64,000 nucleotides of DNA. Origin: Paenibacillus sp. FSL H8-0048 (GTDB lineage Bacteria; Bacillota; Bacilli; Paenibacillales; Paenibacillaceae). The notes under the pieces were generated by a model. The model had not been told where the DNA came from and did not search any database. It saw only the letters and a program-made list of their open reading frames with translations. Location: assembly GCF_038002825.1 (NCBI RefSeq), contig NZ_JBBODF010000001.1, positions 6,386,001 through 6,450,000 on the forward strand. The letters are read 5' to 3'. Each line of letters starts with the position of its first letter. Position 1 is the stretch's first letter. Positions 33,631 to 41,438 of this stretch are shown here, in pieces. The position numbers and the translations under genes were made by a program.

Positions 33631-33812
33631 CTGTTGTACTTGCTACAACAGAATGCTTTTAAAATGCACCAAAATGAGAATCTATTGCACAACGTACAGT
33701 AGAATTTCTTTAAAGGGGCATTTTTAAACAGAAATCTAAAAATCAAATGTATGAAATACAACAGAATACCTTTTAGGACGAATGAAATGGAAATCTAATG
33801 TAGTAAATGCAA
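33631..33812. repeat. Three degenerate tandem repeats and a TACAACAG palindrome
   Basis: A perfect inverted repeat CTGTTGTA / TACAACAG (33631-33638, 33644-33651) opens a low-GC tract with three units starting at 33644, 33695 and 33757. Each begins TACARYAGAAT, continues with a TTTTA/TTTAA block after a few bases, and contains AATCTA about 35-45 bp in. Unit lengths are about 51, 62 and 56 bp. No gene is supported in 33614-33879. Confidence 0.6.
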
Positions 33813-33879
33813 TCAGAGGAGTAAGTACATTGTGGCAGTGTAGCTTCTGTTCAATTGCTCAAACAGCTCTTAACCTAAC

Positions 33880-33926
33880 AAAAAAAGGCTGACCCGAGTA
33901 GTCTGTAATGACTACTGGGACAGCCT
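33880..33926 (-). terminator. Terminator of the SLH protease gene
   Basis: On the minus strand GGCTGTCC..GTAGTC pairs with GACTAC..GGGTCAGCC, followed by seven T. Confidence 0.88.
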
Positions 33927-33954
33927 CTTATGCTTATTATGCGTATTCTGCTTA

Positions 33955-36900
33955 CTAGATCAATCCGCTCTTGCTCAGCAATTCATAGAGTGCAGCGGCT
34001 GCTGTCTCACGGGTTGCAGGAGCTGTTGGATTGAAGGCAATTCCCGACTCGCTGGCGAAGACGCCGGCTTTGGTCAGGGCTTGCAGACTGTCCTTGGCGT
34101 AAGGGGCTACCTTAGCGCTGTCGGAGTAGGTTGTGAACGAAGGATTGGCAACAGCCTTCAGTTCAGTGCCTGTCAGTTTCACTGCTCTGTCCAAAATGAC
34201 AGCGAGCTCCTGGCGGGTTACTTTTTGCGTAGGTGCAAATTTACCATTGCCGATGCCGAGAATCAGACCAGCCTTGGAGGCTGCGGCTACATCCTTGGCG
34301 TACCAGTCCGTTGATTTCACATCGGAGAAGGTTACGCTGGCATCGGTACGCAGACCCAGTGCACGGGTCAACAGTGCTGTGAACTCAGCGCGGGTCAGGT
34401 TGCTCTGCGGTGCAAAAGTAGTTGCCGAGGTTCCCTGGATAATCAGCTTGTCGGCCAACGTCTGGATGGCAACAGCTGATTTGGAATTAGCGATGTCGGT
34501 GAAGGCTGCTGCCGGTTTGCTGACTGCTGCATACACAGAGAAGCCTGGACGGCTTACGGTCACAAGGGTTGTTCCATCGGCCTGCGGTGTGAAGACCGAA
34601 GCAACCGGAGTCACCAGTCCGTCTTTCTCAAACAATACACCCGCAGTTTTGGATTCAATCTTGCCTGGTACAGTAAAGGTGCGCTTGATGAATACGTTGG
34701 TTGGTACGTTCAAGTAAGTGCTGCCTGTAGCTGTAGTCCATGAAGCTTCATAGGATACCGGAGTTCCGATGACCTTGGCATCCGGAGTACCTGCAATCAG
34801 CTTGCTGGCCGCATCCGGCTCTTGCTTGATTACTAGCTTCAAGCTCTGGCCTGCAGGGGAAGCCGCAAGCAAGGATACCGGCAGGGCTACAGCAGATCCG
34901 CCAATATTCACGATAATGGTGCTGCCTGCTTGAATGGCGGCCAGTGATTTCACCTGATCAGCAGTCAGGCTTAGTTCAGCAGACTTATCTGAGATGCTGA
35001 TAAGAGAGACAACAACGGCTGTCTTGACAGTAGCGGCTTTGGCCAGAGCCGCCTTTAGGTCGCTGTCGCTGACGGTTACTGTCGTTACACCGTCCTTCGA
35101 TGCAGTTAGAGGTGTTACCGTTACCTGTTGAACCCCTTCTTCAACAAGGGACTTCACAGGTTCTGGAACTACTACAGGTGTCGGCGTTGCTACTGTGTCG
35201 CCACCACCTCCACTACTGCCACTACCGCCGCCACCATTGCTTCCACTGCCAGAAACAGTGATAAAGCGGAATGAGGTGTATGTGCTGTAGTATTTATCAT
35301 TGTTGTAGTCGATCTTGATTGGTGTCTTGGTGTTGTCCTCTGCGGTAATGCCGAGAACCTCCAGCTTGTATACGCCGTCGGTCAGGCTGGCTACTGCCGG
35401 GTTGCCGCTGGCATCCAGGATTGGATCACCGTTGTGGTCATACGGATGATAAGTAGATGATATCACCGTGCTATAGTTGCCAGGTGCAAAGAATTTATCT
35501 GGCGCACCGGTCGTGGATACCTGGAAAGAGCCCATCTTGATATCATCAAGGCCAATCAGATTCACTTCATAGTAGTTAATATTCTTGGCTTTGAGCTTGT
35601 AGTTCAGAACAGCACTTGAATTGGTGTAGACGATCGGCTGGCTCAGTGCTGCCTCTTGAATACCTGTACCCCAGTTAGGTTGTTCGGTTGTCTTATCTAC
35701 ATTGATTGCAAACGGCAAGTGAAGTGTTGGCTGTCCGTCTGCTTTTAGTACGATATTACCTTGCAGCATTTGCGGCTCGGTATCAGCAGCAACGGTGACC
35801 TTCAGGTTGAACGTGGAGGCACCTTTTGCAGCAGCAGTTACTGATGATTTATCGAGAACCGCAGATACCTTAGGGTCACCATAGTTCCATTCCACGGAGG
35901 CGGAGTAGGTGAGCGAGCTATCACTCATATTTTTCAACTGCAGGACTTTCGCAGCTTCAGAACCTGGCAGCAATGTGCCAAAGCTTGTGGACGGATTGTA
36001 GTTGATCACATTCTGGGAGACAAAGTTCTTGTCCAGAATGGAGATTGGCTCAATCGCTTGCAGCAGTGCCGGTGTGTTGATGGCATCTTCTACATTGGCG
36101 CGTCCAGGGCCTTGACGATAGAAGTCTTCAGGAGAGCCTTCGTAAAGAATTGGTGTTGCAGTGTTCGCCAGAGCTGCCCGAATATCAAATGGTGTGTACT
36201 CTGGATGTTTCTGTTTGATTAGCAGTGCTAAACCCGCAACGTGCGGTGTTGCCATGCTTGTACCACTAATACGATTGTATGCTTTGGAATAATCTGTGTC
36301 AGGATGACCTTTGCCATAAGCCGGCCATGTAGACAATACTCCATCACCAGGAGCAACAATATCCGGCTTGATGCTCAGATTACCGTCAAAGTTTGGTCCT
36401 AATGAAGAGAAACTACTCATTGTATCACCAGTCGTCATTTCATGATAATATTCGGGACCAAAAGTGAAATAGGTTGGATTATTACCATTTTTCAGAATGG
36501 CTCTGGCTAATTGTCGTCCTTTGGAGCCTTCAATGTCAAACGTAGGAATATTTTGGTATCCATTACCTAGATTCACATCGATGAAATCACTACGATCTTT
36601 GTAGTCTTCGTCTAGAATAGCTTCACTCTTACCATCCACCTTGTGGGCATTTCCGTTGAAAATTACGATTGCTCTAGCTTTACGCTCTTTGGCATTCGCA
36701 ATTTTATCTACAAAGCCCAATTCACCACGTGATACCAATACGATGGAACCGCTGATATCTTCGGCAGGATAATCTTCTTTTGCTCCAAGATCGGCATACA
36801 CAACGCGTACGGGCTTAGTACCAATAATAGTAGCGAAATCATCATTTGCCAGCTCATACGCCATCATATGGAATGGAAAATAAGTGTCATAAGTAACAGA

Positions 36901-38097
36901 AGTTACCGAGTTTGCAATTTCCGCCTTAAATTTGCCGGAATAGGCATCAATAGGACTGGTTACTGAACCTACTGAAATGGCCAATTGCGAGGCAGCCGGT
37001 GAGCCCATGGAGAAATAACCGTTTTCTCCGTTGTTCCCATTCGCAATTACAGCAGTTACTCCAGAGAGTACAGCGTTATTAATCGCAATGGAATCCGGGG
37101 AGTTTACGTCCTTCTCGGAATCGGAGCCGAGCGACAGGTTGATGACATCCATGCCGTCCTTCACCGCACGCTCAATTCCGTCAATGACCTGGGCGGAAGA
37201 TCCGGAGGAGGTGTTTGGTTTATCAATATTGCGCCCCAAGACTTTGTAGACGTGCAGTTCCGCACCCGGAGCAACGCCCTTTTGCGCAACATCGCCTTTA
37301 GCTGCATACTGACCGATGATTGTGCCGGCTACATGCGTACCGTGGTAAGTTCCCGCATAGCCTACACCGTATTCTTTATCTTCCCCCGGAGTCAGCGGTA
37401 CTTCTTCATAAGGATCTTCATCCTGGTAAAAGGAGTCATAGCCGCCCTTATAGGCCTTTGCAATATCCGGATGCGTGTAGTCGACACCGGTATCGATCAC
37501 ACCGACCTTCAGTCCGGCTCCGGTGAGGCCTTGGTCTGCTGCCCAGTCGGCATGAATCTGCTTCAGTGGAGCGTTGTCGTTTCTGTAAGTCACTTCGGTC
37601 ACTGTCTGATCAGGAAGCGCGTACCAGGTGCTGTTCGGATAGATGGAAGCTACGCCGGAAATCTTGGCCAGATCAGGAATTTTGTCTGCCGGAACCGTGA
37701 CCTCGAAGCCGTTCAATACGGTGTCGTACTTGTAATTGACGGTGAGGTCAATCTTTTTGGCATCAGCCTTATCAAGTACTTCTTCCTGTTGGCTATTTAC
37801 CGCAGCTTCAGTCGCTGTATTGGCGAGCGCTGTAATTCCTTGTCTGGCAGCATATTTGCCGACCGCAGCAGGCTGACCGCTGAGTTGAACGATTACCCGG
37901 ACAAGATTTGAGGATTTGGTATTAATCTGTGGAGAAATATAAGGCTGATTCGCTGGAATCACGGCTGGAAGATGATTGCCTGATACGGGTGTCTTCAAAC
38001 TGCTGGCGGCGAATGCCGCGCCTGGAATCATACTTGCAGCCACACCTAATGATAAAGTTAGTATTGATAGTTTACGAGGTAATTTTGTCCACTCCAA
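33955..38097 (-). CDS. Cell-surface subtilisin-like serine protease with PA insert and three SLH domains
   Basis: A 1380-residue secreted protease. The TTG start at 38097 follows GGAGGGG at 7 nt and precedes a signal peptide ending AFA/A (about 31). A propeptide follows, then the S8 catalytic domain with Asp in VGVIDTGVDYTHPD, His in YHGTHVAGTIIG and Ser in SGTSMATPHVAGLALLI. A protease-associated (PA) domain is inserted between His and Ser (around SGSIVLVSRGELGFVDKIANAKERKARAIVIF). Fn3-like beta domains, a Gly/Ser linker and further beta domains lead to three C-terminal SLH domains (about the last 175 residues), which bind secondary wall polymer. It is likely an S-layer-bound exoprotease. 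It is monocistronic with its own promoter and terminator. Confidence 0.93.
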   Translation of the reverse strand: MEWTKLPRKLSILTLSLGVAASMIPGAAFAASSLKTPVSGNHLPAVIPANQPYISPQINTKSSNLVRVIVQLSGQPAAVGKYAARQGITALANTATEAAVNSQQEEVLDKADAKKIDLTVNYKYDTVLNGFEVTVPADKIPDLAKISGVASIYPNSTWYALPDQTVTEVTYRNDNAPLKQIHADWAADQGLTGAGLKVGVIDTGVDYTHPDIAKAYKGGYDSFYQDEDPYEEVPLTPGEDKEYGVGYAGTYHGTHVAGTIIGQYAAKGDVAQKGVAPGAELHVYKVLGRNIDKPNTSSGSSAQVIDGIERAVKDGMDVINLSLGSDSEKDVNSPDSIAINNAVLSGVTAVIANGNNGENGYFSMGSPAASQLAISVGSVTSPIDAYSGKFKAEIANSVTSVTYDTYFPFHMMAYELANDDFATIIGTKPVRVVYADLGAKEDYPAEDISGSIVLVSRGELGFVDKIANAKERKARAIVIFNGNAHKVDGKSEAILDEDYKDRSDFIDVNLGNGYQNIPTFDIEGSKGRQLARAILKNGNNPTYFTFGPEYYHEMTTGDTMSSFSSLGPNFDGNLSIKPDIVAPGDGVLSTWPAYGKGHPDTDYSKAYNRISGTSMATPHVAGLALLIKQKHPEYTPFDIRAALANTATPILYEGSPEDFYRQGPGRANVEDAINTPALLQAIEPISILDKNFVSQNVINYNPSTSFGTLLPGSEAAKVLQLKNMSDSSLTYSASVEWNYGDPKVSAVLDKSSVTAAAKGASTFNLKVTVAADTEPQMLQGNIVLKADGQPTLHLPFAINVDKTTEQPNWGTGIQEAALSQPIVYTNSSAVLNYKLKAKNINYYEVNLIGLDDIKMGSFQVSTTGAPDKFFAPGNYSTVISSTYHPYDHNGDPILDASGNPAVASLTDGVYKLEVLGITAEDNTKTPIKIDYNNDKYYSTYTSFRFITVSGSGSNGGGGSGSSGGGGDTVATPTPVVVPEPVKSLVEEGVQQVTVTPLTASKDGVTTVTVSDSDLKAALAKAATVKTAVVVSLISISDKSAELSLTADQVKSLAAIQAGSTIIVNIGGSAVALPVSLLAASPAGQSLKLVIKQEPDAASKLIAGTPDAKVIGTPVSYEASWTTATGSTYLNVPTNVFIKRTFTVPGKIESKTAGVLFEKDGLVTPVASVFTPQADGTTLVTVSRPGFSVYAAVSKPAAAFTDIANSKSAVAIQTLADKLIIQGTSATTFAPQSNLTRAEFTALLTRALGLRTDASVTFSDVKSTDWYAKDVAAASKAGLILGIGNGKFAPTQKVTRQELAVILDRAVKLTGTELKAVANPSFTTYSDSAKVAPYAKDSLQALTKAGVFASESGIAFNPTAPATRETAAAALYELLSKSGLI

Positions 38098-38172
38098 ATG
38101 TAATCCCCTCCACAATATGATGTTGGTTCTGGCTTACATCTCTCCTGCTACAGACAGTAGGCGGATTCTCCT

Positions 38173-38201
38173 TTTCTATTAATCCGGTTTATTTCCGTCA
38201 A
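38173..38201 (-). promoter_or_regulatory. Candidate promoter of the SLH protease gene
   Basis: On the minus strand TTGACG (38201-38196), 17-bp spacer, TAGAAA (38178-38173), 76 bp before the start. The rest of the divergent region (38202-38602) is AT-rich and holds no supported gene. Confidence 0.45.
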
Positions 38202-38602
38202 GTTTACTAGGAAAAATATTAAGAAGATTTTACCACTGGTTATTTGTAAAATCCACACAAAATTTATAGAGTTTTGAGAATATTTTCGTTTAATGTGGAA
38301 TGTTAGTTGACACAAATAGTCTTTTGAAACTACTTACGAAATCTTAAAAGACAAAAATATACAAAAAAACAGATGAAAAAACAAAATTCGTCATAAATGC
38401 TGACATGGATGCTGGACGAAAAACAGGGCTATACATTTAGAAGTATGGCTTTAGAATTATGAAATCAACAGATAACACAGGGCGGAACTCCGAATATTCA
38501 CTGGAGTCACAGCAAACCAAAATGTATAAATTCCTGTCCGAAAATCCAAAATACCCAAGTAAGCTGAACGAGAGAATACCAGGCAGAAAGCAGGGAATTC
38601 CG

Positions 38603-38962
38603 ATGTCTGAAAAAAGTATACTGGCCTACTTCAAAACCCCGGAAGAAGCGGAAGGGGTCTCCCGTAAGCTCCAGGCCCTGCGTGCAGAGGAGATTTCGAT
38701 TGACCGGTTCAGCAGGTTTGGGGGGAGCGGGCAGGAGCCGGGAGTGAATCCGGTAACCGGCAATTTGGCGAGCATGGATTCGATGACGGCAGTCAGTGAC
38801 CATACGGGCATATTAGCTGCGGCGCATACGAGCGGGAGCGGAATGAGCCACGGCGGGGATGGCGGACCGACAGGCAGAAATATTTTGCTGACAGTTATTG
38901 TCGATACGGCTGTCTATGGTCAGGCGATGTCGCTGATTGAGGAAGCCGGCGGAATGATTTGA
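38603..38962 (+). CDS. Small conserved-type protein of unknown function
   Basis: A 119-residue soluble protein starting MSEKSILAYFKTPEEAEGVSRKLQALRAEEISIDRFSRFGG. A Gly/Ser/Asp-rich middle (about 45-95) follows, then the strand-forming end ILLTVIVDTAVYGQAMSLIEEAGGMI. The pattern, two beta-alpha units with an apparent heat-stable-type or general-stress-like fold, resembles proteins that use a ferredoxin-like domain, but I know no function. The frame is open from 38459. The ATG at 38603 (GGGA upstream) is preferred because the first 48 residues are of different composition. It is probably co-transcribed with the YfhD-like gene 44 nt downstream. Confidence 0.65.
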   Translation: MSEKSILAYFKTPEEAEGVSRKLQALRAEEISIDRFSRFGGSGQEPGVNPVTGNLASMDSMTAVSDHTGILAAAHTSGSGMSHGGDGGPTGRNILLTVIVDTAVYGQAMSLIEEAGGMI

Positions 38963-39006
38963 AGCTTAGAGAATCAGATAAATACATTGGAGGCTGATGG
39001 CAAGCT

Positions 39007-39186
39007 ATGGACAGAGAGAACTCGAAAATCTTTTCCAAAACCGAAAAAATGAAAATGCTCTATGAGGCGAAGGCCGAGGATGTTGAATTCTCAGCGGCTG
39101 AAGCAGATCAGGATGATATTGAAGCCATGGACCGTTCCCGGGAGGCGGACAAGCGGCAGCTGGATGAGATTATGAAGAAGGAATAA
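39007..39186 (+). CDS. Small YfhD-like protein (59 residues)
   Basis: A very hydrophilic 59-residue protein, MDRENSKIFSKTEKMKMLYE followed by AEDVEFSAAEADQDDIEAM and DRSREADKRQLDEIMKKE. The core DVEFSxExADxxDxEAxxRxxxADxR resembles the Bacillus YfhD family, small proteins of unknown role often found with spore-type genes. A GGAGG lies 13 nt upstream of the ATG, a long but possible spacing. It sits 44 nt after the preceding gene on the same strand. The family match is from memory of the pattern and should be treated as moderate. Confidence 0.6.
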   Translation: MDRENSKIFSKTEKMKMLYEAKAEDVEFSAAEADQDDIEAMDRSREADKRQLDEIMKKE

Positions 39187-39308
39187 TTCAGTAAAGTCAA
39201 GAAGAGATGAACAGGCGAATTGTTGCTGTCGATACCCCGCGAAAGTGGTGTATTTTTGTGTTGTGGCGTGTATAATGGAGGGATATGCGAGGCCGGGAGG
39301 ATACATAA

Positions 39309-39668
39309 GTGAATACAGTGATAATGTGGGTGGGGCTGGCGCTGCTGGTTGCGCTGTTAACCTTTCTGAACCAGAAGCAGGTCTATTCCTCCAAAGTAAA
39401 ACAGGCTTACCGGGAGCTGCGAATACTCGCCGATAAGGTCCAATCAGAACAGTCGGAGGCGGCAGATCTTGGGCGCTGGGAAGCTTCTATTGCCGAAATG
39501 GAAAAGCACCCCAATGAATTCAACAAGCTGGACAAGGAGATCGGCCTGCGCCAGGTCTTCGTCCAGTATCTGGAGCGGCATTATCCGCAGGACACGAGAC
39601 TTCCAGAGCTGCGGGAAGCGGCTGCGCACCGGAAGGACAGCGTATGGGGGATTAAGATAGGGAATTAG
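39309..39668 (+). CDS. Small membrane-anchored protein of unknown function
   Basis: A 119-residue protein with a GTG start after GGGAGG. One N-terminal helix (about 4-21, VIMWVGLALLVALLTFLN) is followed by a charged helical cytoplasmic region with ELRILADKVQSEQSEAADLGRWEASIAEMEKHPNEFNKLDKEIGLRQVFVQYLERHYPQD. The coiled-coil character suggests a scaffold or membrane-associated partner. A TATAAT (39271-39276) lies 32 bp upstream, without a clear -35. No family with a known function is recognised. Confidence 0.7.
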   Translation: MNTVIMWVGLALLVALLTFLNQKQVYSSKVKQAYRELRILADKVQSEQSEAADLGRWEASIAEMEKHPNEFNKLDKEIGLRQVFVQYLERHYPQDTRLPELREAAAHRKDSVWGIKIGN

Positions 39669-39780
39669 AAAAACCATATCATTTTAAAAGCCGAAACAGC
39701 CGTTAATAAGAGTAAAGTGAAATAAGCGAATGTCGTCCGGCATAATAGTTAAAAAATGAGATGTATAGGGAGCAGTCAAC

Positions 39781-40692
39781 ATGGAAAATCTAGCAGACCA
39801 AGTAGTTACAGACGAACTGGTTGTCAAAGCTTTGGAAAAGAACCTCGCCATGATCCGGTTTGACCTGAACCGCCGTGTCGCCTACGTCAATGAGATTTTT
39901 GCCCGGTCGGTCAAATACAATGCGGAGGATATGTACGGCATGCAGCATAGCCAGCTGTGCTTCCCTTCATTGGTGAACAGCCCGGATTATGAATTGTTCT
40001 GGCAGAATTTAATGGCTGGCCGGAGCTTCCAGGACAAAATTGAACGGATGGACGCAGAGGGGAATTCAGTCTGGCTGGAGGCTACCTATATGCCGGTGTT
40101 TGATGAGACAGAGACCCATGTCATCGGCGTATCCAAGGTGGCCACCAACATTACGGAGAGACAGAATAACATGAGCCATGTTGTGGAACTGATGCAGGGA
40201 ATGGCGGATAGCCTCAATCAGCGTGCGGACAAAGGAATCGAGCGGAGTCAGGAGCTGCTGCTCAGTATTGACAGGATTGCCGAGGTATCGGGCGAGAACA
40301 CCGAAACACTGCTAAGTCTGCAAAAGCAGGCTGCCGCGATCCGCGGCGTAGTGCAGACCATCCGTGATATTGCATCCCAGACCCATCTGCTTGCCCTGAA
40401 CGCAGCTATTGAGGCTGCACATGCCGGAGAATTCGGCCGGGGATTCGATGTGGTGGCCAAAGAGGTAAGAAAGCTGTCCGCGATGGTGCAGGACCAGATT
40501 ACCGAAGTCCGGGACAGTGTCCAGGCCATTACAGAAGAGGTCGGCCGAATATCCACGGGACTGAACCAGGTGCAGGATAATGTGCAGCTCAGCCAGCAGC
40601 AGATTCAAGTGGCGCTGGATGAATTCACGCTGATCGCAAGCTCTGCGCAGGAGCTGGACAATCAGGCGCGCGAGGTTATGAACATTATCTAA
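39781..40692 (+). CDS. Soluble PAS-domain chemoreceptor-type signalling protein
   Basis: A 303-residue cytoplasmic protein with no membrane segment. The N-terminal PAS domain (about 12-128) has MIRFDLNRRVAYVNEIFARSVKYNAEDMYGMQHSQL and ending VIGVSKVATNITERQ. A methyl-accepting chemotaxis signalling domain (about 135-303) follows, with the hairpin tip IRDIASQTHLLALNAAIEAAHAGEFGRGFDVVAKEVRKLS, the CheA/CheW contact region. The coil is short, without the long methylation helices of membrane receptors. It probably senses redox or a small ligand internally and feeds the chemotaxis kinase. The ATG follows GGGAG. Single gene, terminator after it. Confidence 0.9.
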   Translation: MENLADQVVTDELVVKALEKNLAMIRFDLNRRVAYVNEIFARSVKYNAEDMYGMQHSQLCFPSLVNSPDYELFWQNLMAGRSFQDKIERMDAEGNSVWLEATYMPVFDETETHVIGVSKVATNITERQNNMSHVVELMQGMADSLNQRADKGIERSQELLLSIDRIAEVSGENTETLLSLQKQAAAIRGVVQTIRDIASQTHLLALNAAIEAAHAGEFGRGFDVVAKEVRKLSAMVQDQITEVRDSVQAITEEVGRISTGLNQVQDNVQLSQQQIQVALDEFTLIASSAQELDNQAREVMNII

Positions 40693-40740
40693 GCTGTGCT
40701 TGTTCTGAAGAGAAGCCTTTATTCGCGTACAATCTATCGT

Positions 40741-40787
40741 AAGCAGTATGTAGCCTGTGCTTTTCAGGTGGACATGCTGCTTTTTTA
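40741..40787 (+). terminator. Terminator of the PAS-chemoreceptor gene
   Basis: AAGCAG..ATGT..CCTG pairs with CAGG..ACAT.CTGCTT, followed by TTTTTT. Confidence 0.78.
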
Positions 40788-40816
40788 ATACACATTGCCG
40801 GATATGCTGCTGAAAA

Positions 40817-40845
40817 TGAACCTTTTACCGCCCGGAGTTGTTATA
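40817..40845 (+). promoter_or_regulatory. Possible ECF-type promoter
   Basis: TGAACC (40817-40822) followed by TTTT, and GTTATA starting 17 bp later (40840), 36 bp before the sigma gene. The AAC-TTTT half fits ECF -35 elements; the -10 is uncertain. Confidence 0.3.
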
Positions 40846-40880
40846 AGAACAGAACGAACAAGAAAGGAGGGGATACTCAA

Positions 40881-41438
40881 GTGGATAACAAGGAATTATT
40901 CCAGACCTACAGCAAGGAGGTCTACCGCACCTGCTACTATATGGTGCATGATGCTGCCGATGCTGAGGATCTGTGTCAGGAGGTATTCATCACTCTCTTC
41001 CGCAGCGAGTGGCAAGGCATTGAATATCTGAAGGCCTGGATTATGAAAATCACCGTCAACACCTGCCTGAACCATCTGAAGCGCAGGAACAGCCTGCAGC
41101 AGAAGCTGACGGCCCATCTCCATATGTTCAGGGAGAATCCGCAGCCGCTGGTAGACAAGCTGGTGGAGCAGAAGGAAACGAAGCTGGAATGGGCGGGCTA
41201 CATGTCCCGGCTCCCGGCGAAAGTCAGGGCGGTGCTGACTCTGCGGTATATGCATGATTTCAGTCTGGAGGAAATCCGCAAGATGCTGGATATCCCGCTG
41301 GGGACCGTGAAGTCCAGACAGCACAAGGGGCTGCGGATGATGAAGAGGATTCTTGAAGAAGCGGGCGTTCAGCCCATAACGAAGGAGGACGATGAATATG
41401 GACAGAACCGAAGCACAGTTAAAGCGTCGCTTAAATGA
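40881..41438 (+). CDS. ECF-type sigma factor
   Basis: A 185-residue ECF sigma factor. Region 2 is TYSKEVYRTCYYMVHDAADAEDLCQEVFITLF with YLKAWIMKITVNTCLNHLKRR, and region 4 is LPAKVRAVLTLRYMHDFSLEEIRKMLDIPLGTVKSRQHKGLRMMKRIL. The GTG at 40881 follows AAAGGAGGGG. Its last 41 nt overlap the anti-sigma-like gene downstream, a larger overlap than in the other two pairs of this window. It resembles the SigV/SigX-like group that pairs with DUF4179 proteins. Confidence 0.9.
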   Translation: MDNKELFQTYSKEVYRTCYYMVHDAADAEDLCQEVFITLFRSEWQGIEYLKAWIMKITVNTCLNHLKRRNSLQQKLTAHLHMFRENPQPLVDKLVEQKETKLEWAGYMSRLPAKVRAVLTLRYMHDFSLEEIRKMLDIPLGTVKSRQHKGLRMMKRILEEAGVQPITKEDDEYGQNRSTVKASLK

